Source: Aphrophora alni (taxonomy: Eukaryota > Arthropoda > Insecta > Hemiptera > Aphrophoridae). Taken from it: 64,000 bases of DNA. Shown in pieces: positions 11,436 through 23,165 of the stretch (positions within the stretch are counted from its first letter, which is position 1; each line of letters starts with the position of its first letter). Location: assembly GCA_963513935.1 (NCBI GenBank), contig OY740765.1, positions 118,549,362 to 118,613,361 of the forward strand. Direction: 5' to 3'. The translations under genes were made by a program, and so were the position numbers. The notes under the pieces were generated by a model. The model made no database searches, was not told where the DNA came from, and saw nothing but the letters and a program-made list of their open reading frames with translations.

Positions 11436-11566
11436 GTTTAACACACCTCTATATTATACTGATAGGTATGGTTTAACACACCTCTATATTATACTGATAG
11501 GTATGGTTTAACACACCTCTATATTATACTGATAGGTATGGTTTAACACATACAAATAGGTATGTT
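11436..11566. repeat. 35-bp tandem repeat, 3.7 copies
   Basis: Three identical 35-base units beginning GTTTAACACACCTCTATATT start at 11436, 11471 and 11506. A shortened fourth starts at 11541. The array lies 51 bases upstream of a candidate coding exon. Confidence 0.9.
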
Positions 11567-11616
11567 TGAGAACATCGTAGTTTTGTGATTGTTTTGAAAT
11601 TTTTAGTTACCAATAA

Positions 11617-11845
11617 ATGAAAACAACGCCTTTAAATTTGGTCAACATAAGTCCATATACAGTAGAAAACCTTCTCAGCACATGTTGTAATTTGGAAATA
11701 TCTTTGCACATCGTATTAAAACAAACAGACATCTTGGACGCAAAGGCAAAGCAATTGCTTCTGTCGCACCTAGATTTCTGTTCAAAAACAGACTTCAAGT
11801 TTTTGTTTGTTTGTTATTGTCTCGAAAATATAGAATATATTGCAG
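11617..11845 (+). CDS. Candidate first coding exon, unknown protein
   Basis: An ATG in an AATAAATGA context opens 76 codons ending at a plausible splice donor (GCAG/GTAAAA, donor GT at 11846-11847, phase 1). The peptide has a soluble-protein look: VNISPYTVENLLSTCC, EISLHIVLKQTDILDAKAKQ and LLLSHLDFCSKTDFKFLF, with alternating hydrophobic residues of the alpha-helical kind. The segment is less AT-rich than its flanks, as is the unique-looking 11225-11435 stretch upstream, which could hold a promoter. I do not recognise the family and found no second exon in the 5 kb downstream, so it may be an isolated chance frame. Confidence 0.35.
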
Positions 11846-12824
11846 GTAAAATTAATGTAAATAAACAATTTTGTTCGTTTCCAAAAGTATTTTAAAAAGA
11901 AGGTGTTGTCAAAAGACTTTCCTTTCTCTTTAATTTAAAAATATTCCACTTGAGATGGAAAACAAATTAAACACTACTTTTACCCAAATATAAGTTTATT
12001 ATCACTACTAGTTTTAACGTAAAAATACTAGATTAAAAATACAACCAAACCCTTAGCGAGTAAACAAGATGATGTCTGATACAAGTTGCGGTAGGGGCAG
12101 GGAGATCAACAAAGTTTAAACTTAGGATAGGGTTAACTGAAAATAATATGAAGCTAGGTTTACTCCATTATATACTAACTAAACCTGATAACTATGAATG
12201 TCAATGACAGAAATTACTGGTTAACAGATTCATAAATCGTTGTTATCATTTGGGGTTCAGTGAAATGTCCAGAGAAACACAAATTTGGTCGGTTGACACC
12301 TGTTCACGGTTTAAAATTCGTTCACGCGTTTGAGCTACAGAACACCGCATTACAATGTGTGTAGAGCCACAGACAACTGGGGCTCAGGGGACCTCAAAAA
12401 AGATATATACGCAAAAAACTCAACATCTCTGAAAGTATATGTGAGGGAATAAATATACGTACACCAAATCAAGACACAATGTACCAACATTTCTGTAGTT
12501 ATAATTTTGTTTAGACTTACCAAAAACAGATCAAAATAAGAAAACAAACCCTTTTCGGATTTATTATTGGAATTTTTTAAATTATTTTTTGTGTCAGCGA
12601 TAATTTCCTGAAGTTAAGATACTGAACCTTGTACAGCCACTCAAATACATGGAAAATTGTAACACCAGATTTTTAATATAATAGAGTCATTAAATTCCAC
12701 AATGTTTGTTGTTTAATATGCAGTGACATGTGTTTTGCCATCATCCATTGGCATGCAAAACCAGGACGACACGTGAGACGTATTGTAATATAAAGAAAAC
12801 AAGTTTATAGGCGTCATCGTGGTA
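11846..12824. other. Unique AT-rich sequence
   Basis: The 12230-12420 stretch is somewhat less AT-rich but shows no recognisable domain on either strand. It would be intron if 11617-11845 is a real exon. Confidence 0.3.
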
Positions 12825-13010
12825 CTTACCCTGTCCCATCATACAATGTAATACAAGCAGATCCTCCAAATATAATTAAAGTTAGTTTTTTGAGCCATGT
12901 AAGAAATGTTAAATTGTATTGCTGGTCGTGGCAAGTATATTTGAATCGGTTGTTATATAGGTTTTATGAAAATTGTAATAGTGCATATCAGTACTTTCTT
13001 GACATCGACT
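12825..13010 (+). repeat. Family-B repeat, 5' half (interrupted)
   Basis: CAATGTAATACA, TAGGAAATGTTAAATTGT-like and GTTGTTATATAGGTTTTATGAA blocks match 41090-41280. The copy resumes at 13545 after a 0.5-kb insert. Confidence 0.6.
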
Positions 13011-13544
13011 AGGCTATAACAAGCTTAGTAGATGGCAATGTGTTAAATCAGGTATTGTATACAATGTCTAGGCATTGTATAAATTGCCTATAGTTGGCAT
13101 GCAAAGTATGAAATCAAGCATATTTCATACTTTCTCTAGGCATTCTATAAAAGGCCCGCAGCACTTTAGGCAGTGTTTGGAATACCGGTTTTTCCATGGT
13201 TTTCAGGTAGGTTAGATTAGGTGGGTTCATTTACTTCAGTAAATATTTAGTACACACACATCCTATTTTCTTCATTTCATATTTTTATATTGTAAATAAA
13301 TAATTTTCTAAACAAATCTGATCATTTAATACTTTGCCTGAAGAACAGTTGGCATTTTACGAAATACCTAGACATTGCACAATTCTAAGGCAAAGTGAGT
13401 AAAGATGTAACAAAATTACTTTATTTCATACTTCGCCAAAAATGCTTAGGCAATGTATAGAATGCGTAGGTATTATATATAATCCTTGGATTTTATACAT
13501 TGCCTATAAAATGTATATAAAACAATCTCTAGCTTCAGGGAATC
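13011..13544. mobile_element. Nested insert rich in inverted AGGCAATGTATA motifs
   Basis: This block splits a family-B copy. It contains at least five copies, in both orientations, of a core like TAGGCAATGTATA or TATACATTGCC (near 13065, 13075, 13135, 13453 and 13495), plus TTTCATACTTTGCC-type words in both orientations. The pattern suggests a non-autonomous DNA element with clustered internal inverted motifs. Exact ends and target duplication were not resolved. Confidence 0.45.
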
Positions 13545-13690
13545 CACTCACTACGCTCGTGTCGATGGCTCGGAACAGTCGGGTCTTGTAATTATACGAA
13601 TATCACATTTCCTTGGGAGATTCAGGTTTGAAATTAAATGTGTTAGAATAACTTCGATGTTTGTCATCGTAAAGGGATCACCCCCTTTCA
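13545..13690 (+). repeat. Family-B repeat, 3' continuation
   Basis: Resumes with CCACTCACTACGCTCGTGTC and continues with ATACGAATATCACATTTC, as in the uninterrupted copy at 41298. Confidence 0.6.
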
Positions 13691-16600
13691 AAATTTACAA
13701 AAACCCAAAATACTAAACCTTTTTTTCATAATTTTGCACGTTTGTTTAGAAAAAAAGCAAGAAATTTATTATTTCCTTATTATACAAAGGGTAACATGTT
13801 TATATAATTTTGTTAAGAATATTTCAAATAAAACATTTACACTTATAAATATGTCTTATATTCCAAGATAAAAAAAAATTTAAAACCAAATATTCATTTT
13901 TAATTTTGAAGATACACAGTTTTTTTTAACTTAAAAAACACTTTTTTTTTCTTTGTATAAAAGTTATACACTGTTTTATACTGAATCAAAATAAATATAA
14001 TTGTTACAACTTATCACAAAGAGTTTTTTTCACCGTCATTTCACACGTTCATATCCGAAGAAAACCCGTCAAAAGATAGATTACAAAAATAATTCTAGAT
14101 CTATCACCGTCATTTTCTTGTTCAAAACTTTCATATATTCTCGAATATCTAGAATTTAGTTCACTCTGGGTGTCCGCATTTTATCACTTACAAAAATAAT
14201 ATATAATTAAAACAAAAACAAGGTTAAAAAAAAAAATTCTCAAAGCTTATCAACACAAACAACTACATAGTTTATCAGCTGACATTTCTTATTTCACAGG
14301 TTTACCTTATAATTTTTGTAAAATTTTCAACTGAAAACTAAATATATTATGATATTTAACAGATTTTCGGCTTTCAATAATCTAATATTCATTAATAGGG
14401 AAGCAAAATAAGGCATGTTGTTTCTCGATCGAGGCGTCATCACTGTGGAAAATTGAAAATGTACCGATCGAGACGCTTAGTGTTAACTCGTATCCCTGTT
14501 CATATGTTGTATTCCACCAATAAGGATAAATACCGTATCATGTTTTATTGTTTGTTTTGTAAAGTATCTGTTAATTTTCCCAACATCCTGGACGATGGAA
14601 GATAACTAAATTAGGCGTTCACGAAATATTTTTTGTTTTAAATAGACTACTCTATTACAGTAGTTTTAAACAATCTTTTATTCGAATTCTGTGGCTGCTG
14701 AATTGTCCGCAGTGGACATTTTTGTTACTTTAATCCTGCTTTTACTAAATCAGTGTTACTAAATCACTGCTTTTAATCTTATTAATTCATATTCTTTAGC
14801 TAACATAGAATTAAATATTTCGTTTAATCTCTTATAATATGGTTTTTAACAACGTCTGAGACTCGTTTATTTACTTTTTATTATACTTTTTTATTATTCA
14901 ATTATTGCTTAGCCATGTTAAACAATCCTTTCCAATTGTATTATTATTTTTAACGATTACTTTTACAGTTTTTTCTACATTCCTCTTTTGTCCGAAAATT
15001 GAATTTTTTAAATTTTTTATTAAAAACACTTGCGAAATCGTGTTATATCAAAGTCTAATAAATAATAATCTTCTTTTTAAGTTATTTTAATATTATTCTT
15101 ATTTTTTCTTAAAGTGTTTTTATTTTTACGTCTGCTAGTTTTTATCTTATATGATAACGACTGGATTTTTATATCGTCTATTATAATTTGTTTGACTCCG
15201 TTTACGATATTTATTTTTGAATGTAATAAATAGGGTAATTTTAATTTAACATCGTGCTTTGCAAAATAAAATTTTAAAAATCTACCACAAGTATCTTTTT
15301 GAACTAAAAATTTTAAGTAAATTTTCTTCTGCGTTTGTATAAATCTCCAATATTTATAATGAGATTTGCATTATTTAACTATTCAGTAAGTAAACATAAT
15401 CCACTTATCTTGTTGGTTTATTTTATTTTATTTTCAAGTAATTTTTTTCAAAGAATATTTAGAAGTAGGATTAATAACTTTTTCAGCGTCCATTTAAGAA
15501 AAATTAAATTAAAATAAGTAGCGGATATTATAATTATAAAAAGTTAGTTTAAAAACATTGTAACCTAAATTGAAGAATGTAAAACCCTCTATAATTAATT
15601 GAATACAACTAAAAAATTACATGTTTAAAAGTAATGAAATTGTTAGCTGAAAGTATAGTGAATTACTTTTCGTGCCTATTTAATGTACGAAGATAATAAA
15701 TTCAAAATCATAAATTAAATTTTTCTTATGTAAATTAACAATCTTATAATTTTTTTTATAATAATTGCAATACACAATACACGGAATTCATGTCAAATTT
15801 TTGACGACCATTTTTAAATAAACGTTTCTTCAGCTTTTTGAATATAAATACCTTTGGCAATTAATTTCGAATATAAAACAGAGTTATTAATAAAAAAAAT
15901 TAAAAAATAGAAAACCATATAAAATTTAAAGTTTTGAAAAAATAAATATGAAACGCTGTGTTGAAATAGATTTTAAAACTTTTAACCTAACCTACTTAAA
16001 AAAATGAACGAAAGAAAAGCTGTTACATAAGTTTAAAAAAATATAATAAAAAAGGGTTTAAAGGATGACAAATTTCTTTCAGTTGAGTTTATTTTTAGCT
16101 GTTTTTTTCCATTATTGAGACAGATAATTAATCAAGACTGTAATAACTTAATAAGAAATTGGTAAACTGTTAAAAGAATGATGTTAATTTTTGGGTAAAT
16201 TTTACTACCTAGGGCACTTGTAATATTTAATATCTACGAATTATTCTGTTTTTACCATCGGATGTCCTTTATTCAGACGATTGCAGTTTCAACATACATA
16301 AGGGCTATTTACAAACGTTATAATTTGATTTCTTGTTTGAAAACATTTGGAAATAGCTCTCATGTAGGCTGAAACTACAATAGACCGAATACAGGACCAT
16401 AGAAGGTAAGAATATAATAATTAGTTAATATCGAATGACTTATTTTAGTAGTTTATTGAAGAGATTGGTTAAACATTCAACTAATGAATTATTTTATTGA
16501 AGTTTTGATAAAATTATTACTTCCCCGCCTCCCAAGTGACCTGTAGTTTATTGAAGAGATTGATTAAATATTCAACTGATTCATTATTTCATTGAAGTTT

Positions 16601-17250
16601 TGTTAAAAAAATATAGTTTTCCCCAAAAGTGCGCGTGGAATGGCAAAACACCATCTACTCACATATATAAATTGTTTTGAGGAAACACTAAAAAGTTATC
16701 AACATGCATATATACATTTTAGTAGAAGTAAGCAATAGAGTACACAATGATTTAGCTATTATTTTGTTTATTACATGCTTATTCGTAGCACAATATATGA
16801 TATCAAACTATGCAAAAAATTAAAATAAACGATGAAACAATGTAATTAGCTGATGTTAGAAAATAATAATTTATTTTTAAAGAGGTTATAAAAAAGAAGA
16901 TTTAGAGCAAAAGGGAATTTTAATTTTAAAACTGATTGATATGCTAGTTCATATTTTCTTAAATTCTATTTTTTTTTTATATTCTTTATTTTCAAATTTT
17001 GAAAAACAAAAATATTATAAATTCTTCACACGAACTAGTTTTAAAATATAAACTTTCTTTTGGCCTAATCTTTAAATAAATCATCTTTTCTTTAAAGTCT
17101 TTGGCAAATAAATATTGATTTTAATATATCAACGGATTTCATTGTTTCGCCGTTCCTTTCTATTTTTTGAATGAAATAATATCTTTCATTGTGCTATGAA
17201 TAAGTTGTAACAAACGAAATATTACTTTTCGTATAATTCAGATACATGAA

Positions 17251-17252
<2 letters not shown>
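13691..17252. other. 3.5 kb of very AT-rich intergenic DNA
   Basis: Long A and T runs dominate. A short direct repeat (GTTTATTGAAGAGATTGRTTAAA) occurs near 16450 and 16545. Small open frames here lack coding character. No repeat family from the rest of the window is evident, so it may hold Osiris upstream control regions, but nothing specific can be pointed to. Confidence 0.4.

Positions 17253-17290
<38 letters not shown>
17253..17290. repeat. (GA)n microsatellite
   Basis: About 19 uninterrupted GA dinucleotides, 0.5 kb upstream of the Osiris TATA box. Confidence 0.95.
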
Positions 17291-17294
<4 letters not shown>

Positions 17295-17399
17295 TTTGTT
17301 TCAGATCTAATATAAATAATTAAAAAATAATAAAATGGAGTCGTGAGAAACGAAATCGACTTTGATTGTTATATTGTGTGGTTAATTTGAGCATAACCA

Positions 17400-17720
17400 T
17401 CTTCCATTCATGACTCGGCTTTGAAAGAGATAGAGAATTCAAACGAATACGTTTCAAAGCGAGAAAGGAAAAGAGAAATTGAATGCGTGTGTATGTCGTA
17501 GTGCGTTCGAAAGAGATAGACCCTGATATGTGACCCTGATTTTGTGATACAGGACTCACACGATGAAGAATATTGGGGTTAACCATCGTCGAAGAGAGAA
17601 GGAAGATATGAAAAAACCAGATCTACGTTAGAAATGAATGGTGTATGTGTGTGCGTGTAAGAGAGTGTGTGAGAGTGAGCGGTGGAGAGAGAAGGAGAGA
17701 AGGAACGACTGGTGGGGAGG
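17400..17720 (+). promoter_or_regulatory. GA-rich proximal promoter region of the Osiris gene
   Basis: Purine-rich plus strand with many GAGAG and AGAGAG words (near 17430, 17460, 17510, 17595, 17660 and 17685-17700). These are the kind of sites bound by GAGA factor in insects. The stretch lies directly upstream of the TATA box and, unlike the flanks, is not AT-rich. Regulatory function is inferred from position and composition only. Confidence 0.45.
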
Positions 17721-17761
17721 AACAAGTTGTAGGCTATCTTCGGAACTAACAAGTGGGGGTT

Positions 17762-17769
17762 TATATAAA
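17762..17769 (+). promoter_or_regulatory. TATA box of the Osiris gene
   Basis: TATATAAA lies 56 bases upstream of the ATG. A CATCAATG sequence at 17784-17791 is a possible initiator about 25 bases downstream, implying a very short 5' UTR of roughly 35-40 bases. TATA-dependent promoters suit the tightly timed epidermal expression known for Osiris genes. Confidence 0.6.
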
Positions 17770-17824
17770 CTCAAGTACATACCATCAATGTATTATTCCG
17801 ACTTCATCGATCTTTAGAACAACC

Positions 17825-18338
17825 ATGGCTGGATTTTGGATTCTTCTCGCACTTTCGTGTGTTTTAGGAAGAGTGGTATCGCTTCCGGCCGCGTCTTTGG
17901 ACACGACTTCCAGTTCGCATTCCAGAAACTCTATTCAAACCGGCGATGATTTGATGGACAGTATTTACAGCGATTGTCTAAATAAAGGATCAGTGAGCTG
18001 CGTTAAATACAAATTGTTTTCTTTTGTCGATAAAGTTTTAAGCAGTAAGGATTCGTTTAGTCTTACCGAAGGAGTTACCGTTGTAAAGACTGCCGGAGCG
18101 ACTCCAGTAGGAGACGGAGCGCCACGAGCTTTGACTCAAGATGACGTACAAAATCAAGAAGTCGAAACTATGGTCGCTAATAGAATCGAAAGGTTTTTAC
18201 AAACGCATTCTGTTAAAATCGATTTGAAAGGAAGCGATGTCTTGAACGCTGTCTCTTCAGCTGGAAGAGCTCTTGGAGATGCTGCAGACTCTCTAGGACT
18301 CACCGAAGATGATGCTGAAGAAACCGGAAGAAAGAAGA
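17825..18338 (+). CDS. Osiris-family protein, exon 1
   Basis: Exon 1 encodes residues 1-171 plus one base. The ATG at 17825 (CAACCATGG, good context) is chosen because the frame upstream opens only with GTG. Residues 1-23 form a signal peptide (hydrophobic WILLALSCVLG, likely cut near SLPA). The two-cysteine region typical of Osiris proteins follows: C51 and C59 in DCLNKGSVSCVKYKLF. Residues 60-171 are a polar, helical stretch ending in a basic RKK. The donor is AAGA/GTAAGT (GT at 18339-18340), phase 1. Osiris proteins (DUF1676) are insect-only, secreted or endosomal membrane proteins active in cuticle-forming epidermis. The member number cannot be assigned from sequence alone. Confidence 0.93.
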
Positions 18339-19613
18339 GTAAGTCTTTACCACTTTTAGTTTCCTTTTACACAAATAACTATATTTACAACAACAAACAT
18401 TTTCATTCAAAATTAATTTTAAATATTTTACATTTATTTAACGTGTGCTATTATTATTTTTTTTTTACAAATTTATTCTGAATAACAACATATATTTATA
18501 GAATTCTTACAATGCCATAAATACCTTAATATGAGCTGGCATTTGTAATAAACAAGTGTTTTTGCCATAACACTTGTAATTTTGTATACATAAATATTAT
18601 TTCTATGAACAGTTTTACATGTATATAAATTTGATTTAACGGATTTTATTCTTTCATACTCCTTTTATATTTAATTAAAAAATATACGTTCTAAATATAC
18701 AGTGAGTTCAAATTGGTCTAGGTAAATTATTTTGGAGCTAAGTAACTTTTCCAATTTGGAATTTAAAAAAAGTTTGATATTGAACTATCGTTTCTTTGTT
18801 CGCACATTTTTATAATTATTACAAATAGAAATGTTGGTTAGTAAATTTATTTATTTATGCTTTTCATTTACCTTAAAATATGTTTTATTTACTATTTCAA
18901 TTCTAAACAAAAAATTTAAACCATGGATTGTTTTCTGTTTTAAATTTTTTAATTAATGTCGTACATTTTAAAATTATTCAAAATCATTTCATGATTAATT
19001 GTGTTATTGTAAAGTATCAATATATTATAATTTAATTACTATATTACGTATTATAACAACCTACTCTACTTTTTTTTTTTTATATTTGAGAAATAATTCA
19101 ATTCTTGCAATTTAAAGAGAGGAAAAAAAACCTACAAAGAAATATCATAAAACGTTTGTCTCATAATTTATGTTTCAAAAAGTAATTTATAAAGAAGAAA
19201 GATTAGAAATATCGAATTCAAGTTTATATAATTTTGCTTATAGTTTAAACTTAGGATTATAGTTTTAAATAAATACAGTTTAAAAATGACATGTATTTAA
19301 AATATTTTATATCTAATTGTAAGGTGTTGAACGACGACTGTATATGGTTAGATATGTTTAACTAAAATTTAATACGTTAAACACTGCGATTAAAAGTTGT
19401 TTACATAATGTTGATTATAATTACTTCGTTAGAAACATAGTAAAAAAAAAAAATCAAAATTTGGTTTTGAAATATGTGTTTACTATAGGCCTATATGTTT
19501 TTTTTTTATTTTGACGCTGTTAATCAGTTTCTGAAGTTTGGTAACATATTTTTGAAATATCCTGTATATAACAATATACTTCTTTCTATCTTTCAAATAC
19601 GTGGGTCTCAACT

Positions 19614-19795
19614 TAGTGTGTACGGGCTTGGCAATCCCGAGGTACATGGATGGATCTACATCTGTTTCACGTAGTCTTCGGTCCCCTCTCATTCAATTTT
19701 AATATTAGGTCTCTCTTGACCAACTCTCATTCTCTTACGACCCTGACGCTATTAGAGTATTCGAGGGCTAGGGTTCTTTTAATCAACAAGAAAAA
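19614..19795 (+). mobile_element. SINE-like family copy
   Basis: GTGTACGGGCTTGGCAATCC through CTATTAGAGTATTCGAGGGC matches the family closely. The 3' GGCGATGATGA portion is missing. Confidence 0.75.
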
Positions 19796-19861
19796 AATGC
19801 CGTCGAGAGTGGGGTTAGGTGCACCCTCTATACCCAGATACAGTAACACCCTCTATAGCCA

Positions 19862-20300
19862 TGCGTTCAGTCAGTCACTCATTATATAATATTATTTCTC
19901 ATTCCTTTATTAAGACAGTCGGACAGTCAATGAGTCTTGCAGTCAGTCAGCAGTGATTCATTTAATAAATCAGATAGACACTAAGACAGTCAATGATTCT
20001 TGAGGTCAGTCAGTCAGTCAGTCAGTCAGTCAGCAGTTACTTATTTAATAAGCCAGTTAGAAATTTATCCAGTAATGATTCTTGCATTCAGTTGGCAGTG
20101 ATTCGTTTAATAAATCAGATAGACACTCAAAACAGTCACTGATTCTTGCAGTCAGTCAGCCACTTATTTAATAAGTCAATTAGACACTTGAGCTGTTAAT
20201 GATTCTTGCATTCAGTCTGTCAGCAGGGATTCATTTAATTAATCAGTAAGAGACTCAGGCAGTTAATGATTTTTGCAATCATCAATGATTTAGTCAATGA
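19862..20300. repeat. CAGT-rich tandem repeat, about 5.5 units of 60-85 bp
   Basis: Units begin GATTCTTGCAGTCAGTCAG and continue with TTTAATAAATCAGATAGACACT. Length varies with the number of CAGT tetramers, up to a run near 20006-20031. It lies inside the Osiris intron. Confidence 0.85.
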
Positions 20301-20883
20301 GGTGGAGGAGGATTTGTGACATATACATATAGAATAATCTCGTAAACAAAAACCCATGGTTTCCAAACTCGTGTCTAGTTTTTAATAATTGTAAATTATA
20401 CGATTCTGTTAGTACTTGTTCAAAACATCTGCTTTACGATATATACCATAATTTTAATTTTAATTTTATTGTGTAATATTCCTATTTAAGTTATATTGTA
20501 TTTGGTTGCGGAAATGCATACGATGAACTCACATGGGATGTCTAAAATTTAAAATAATATACTAAAACGATATTTCATCGGTGGCAAAGTAATTCTCCGG
20601 TTTTGGAATGTGAACAATGACCAGACCCTCATTGGCGTATTTCAAATGTAAATATATGCGCCATTTTGATCGGAATGATTTTTAATTAATAACTTGGGGA
20701 GATCCACCAGTGCTTTCTGCTCTGACCTTCTTGCTAACTGTCTCTATATCATAGTGAACAGAACTTTATATAATTTGTAAATAAATTTAAATTTTCCTAT
20801 TTAAGACATTCGATTTTTGATTTTTAGTCAGTATTGGTTGATAAAATATTCAATTGCTACTAATATTTACTTCTTCCCTAATC

Positions 20884-21140
20884 TGAAAGTAGAGGAAGCC
20901 GGGTCTTTTCTGAGAACCAAATATTGAATTTCAGATTTAAAATGTTCTTTACATGTTTCCGTTTGAGGTCAAATATATATTTTGTTCCGTACCCGTCTGC
21001 CTGTTACTTAATTGCTTCTTCCTGAAGTATAGAGGAAGCAGGATCATTTCTGAGATTCAAAAATGTGTTTTTTCAGATTTCAAAATCTTATTAACTGTTT
21101 TCGTTTTTTTTGTTTTTGTCCGTTTGCCTATCCCTAAATT
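20884..21140. repeat. Two diverged direct copies of a ~145-bp unit
   Basis: AAGTAGAGGAAGCCGGGTC followed by TTTCTGAGA, TTTCAGATTT and GTTTCCGTTT recurs about 145 bases later as AAGTATAGAGGAAGCAGG, TTTCTGAGA, TTTCAGATTT and GTTTTCGTTT. No coding content. Confidence 0.5.
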
Positions 21141-21517
21141 ATAATTTTTTTTTAAACCATTACCGAATTGTGATTAAATTGTGTAATTTCAATTTAGCGA
21201 GTAAAATTTGGAAATAATTTATTGTCGTTATAATTTAGAAAATAACTAAAAATATTCTCTAAAAATCAAAACAATAAACATTTAATTCGTTCTACTCATA
21301 ATTTCATCAGATCAGCGGGTTTTTTATTTTCTAAGGTAGGTTCCTTGGCACATATTTTTAATGTCGAAAAATTCCCTCGATTATTTATTTAGTTTTAGTT
21401 GCTTTATCCTAACAAATTTAAAAAAAAGTTAAATTTCAGCGAGTTTTGCTCTGTACTAAATCATCTCCTCAAAACGTCTTTGCTGTTAAATTAGACAAAA
21501 AGCAATTTTTTCTTGTT

Positions 21518-21765
21518 GTTTAAAAGCGAAAAACCTCTGTGTCATTATCGCCTTATAAAAAAATGAAGACAAGAATAGAAAATAAATACACCTAGCCCTC
21601 GAAAACTCTAATAGCGTAAAAGCCGGAAAAGAACAACATTTTGTCTAAACAAACTAAATACTAAAAATGAAAGATTTAATTCAAGATCACATGAAAAAAA
21701 GTTTAGATCCACAAAGAGTCCCTTGGAATTGCCAGGCCCGTACACACTATAGTGAATTTCTGAGG
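21518..21765 (-). mobile_element. SINE-like family copy, reverse orientation
   Basis: Starts with TTGTTTAAAAGCGAAAAACC, then a diverged GGCGATAATGA complement, the ACTCTAATAGCG core, and GGAATTGCCAGGCCCGTAC at the far end. Near full length. Confidence 0.75.
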
Positions 21766-22245
21766 GTGATGTGTAATGTTACTGACCGTAATAAAACAAT
21801 TATTTCAGGTTTCATTAAAATCGGTGAAAATAATCATGAAATTTATTGTGATGATTCGGGTACTAATATCAATTTCTAATTCACCAGTTCAAAATACACA
21901 CAAGTATCACACTAATTTTAACGAATTCCAATCAATTTTGTTAAAAATCTAATCATTCCTAGGAACACCTAACCAGGATAAAACTTGAACCTAGTGGTGT
22001 CATGAGAACCTCATTGTATCGTATGTGAAACATCGTTTTCAGTATAAAGTATTTAGTTATTTCACTACGGAGTAATTTGTAAAAGTTTTTAACGTAACAA
22101 TAGTGGACCCACCCTGGGACTGAATCTTAACAACTACTTCAAGTGCACCGACTTTTTACTCGGATGTCTAGGCTATCTTGTTTTAAAAGCTCAAAATATA
22201 CTGACTTCTGCTCAATTAAAAAAAAAAATAATAATAAAATAAAGA

Positions 22246-22350
22246 CCAGCAGTCCTGGAGTACTACGGTCAAGAGAGACCAGATAGGAAATATAAATACA
22301 AGATTACATTGAGCATAACTCGGAATTGTCATACCCTCACAATAAGTAGC
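22246..22350 (-). mobile_element. SINE-like family, 5' half, reverse orientation
   Basis: GGTCAAGAGAGACCAGATAG, then TACATTGAGC and CTCGGAATTG..CATACC, correspond in reverse to the pol-III-box half of the family. Confidence 0.55.
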
Positions 22351-22927
22351 AATAGATGAATGTTCTAACAGGATATGATTATTTGAAACCTTAAGGAATC
22401 AGACTAATCCGACAACCACTTTGATCACTATCTAATCTCCTTTCAATTTTGTCCTACTTTTACAAGTCTTCAAAATAATCACCGAACTCGAAGATCGTAA
22501 ATTAAACACAAAGCTTGGTCACGATTCTCTACGAACGTGCCGTTGAGAATTTTAGATCTTCAGAACAATCTTCACCGGATTAATAAAATAGGGCATACAA
22601 CATAGTATAAATATAATGACTTGTTATTAATAATTATAAGCTGATTACCGACCTGCACCCGTAAATTTAATGTGTAATGCAACAAGTTGATCCATTCTAC
22701 TCTGAGGTGGAGGTAGGCTTGGATAATTATTTATGAATTTAATAACTTAAAAGAACCTGTTTGGTTCCCTGTCTCGTCTTTTCCAGACTAGGTCAGGTCA
22801 AGATTTAATTAATTTTTTTTTTTTGTGATAAGAGTATTTTTTTATCCTTATGAAAATATAATATTATTTATGAATAAATTCTGGTTACGAATAAAATTAA
22901 CTTTATAAACTGAGGTATTCATCTCTT

Positions 22928-23165
22928 AATATAATGAGTACGAGCTTAGCAATCTCGAGGGTCCTTGCTGGATCTTCATCGGTTTTTTGTTAGATCCCTC
23001 TCTCTAATTTTTCCTGTCGGGTCTCATTTTACCGATTCTTATTCTCTTCCGAAACTGACCCTTCTAAAATATTCATAGCGAATGGGGTCTTTATTTTATG
23101 TTCTTTTCTTCTTTTTTTATAAGGCGATAACCGAGATATTTTTCGCGTTTAAACTACAAAAAAAG
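22928..23165 (+). mobile_element. SINE-like family copy, near full length
   Basis: Runs from TATAATGAGTACGAGCTTAG through a GTTAGATCCCTC B-box-like motif, the ATATTCATAGCG-type core, TTTTTTTATAAGGCGATAACC and TTTAAACTACAAAAAAAG. One of the best copies for judging the family. Confidence 0.8.

Noticed and set aside
17320..17586. 88-codon minus-strand open frame
   Set aside because: It is the reverse of the purine-rich GA promoter tract, with no homology or splice context.
17753..17824. Upstream extension of Osiris exon 1 by 24 codons
   Set aside because: The frame opens with GTG, not ATG, and the extension overlaps the TATA box. The ATG at 17825 with a good context directly precedes a signal peptide.
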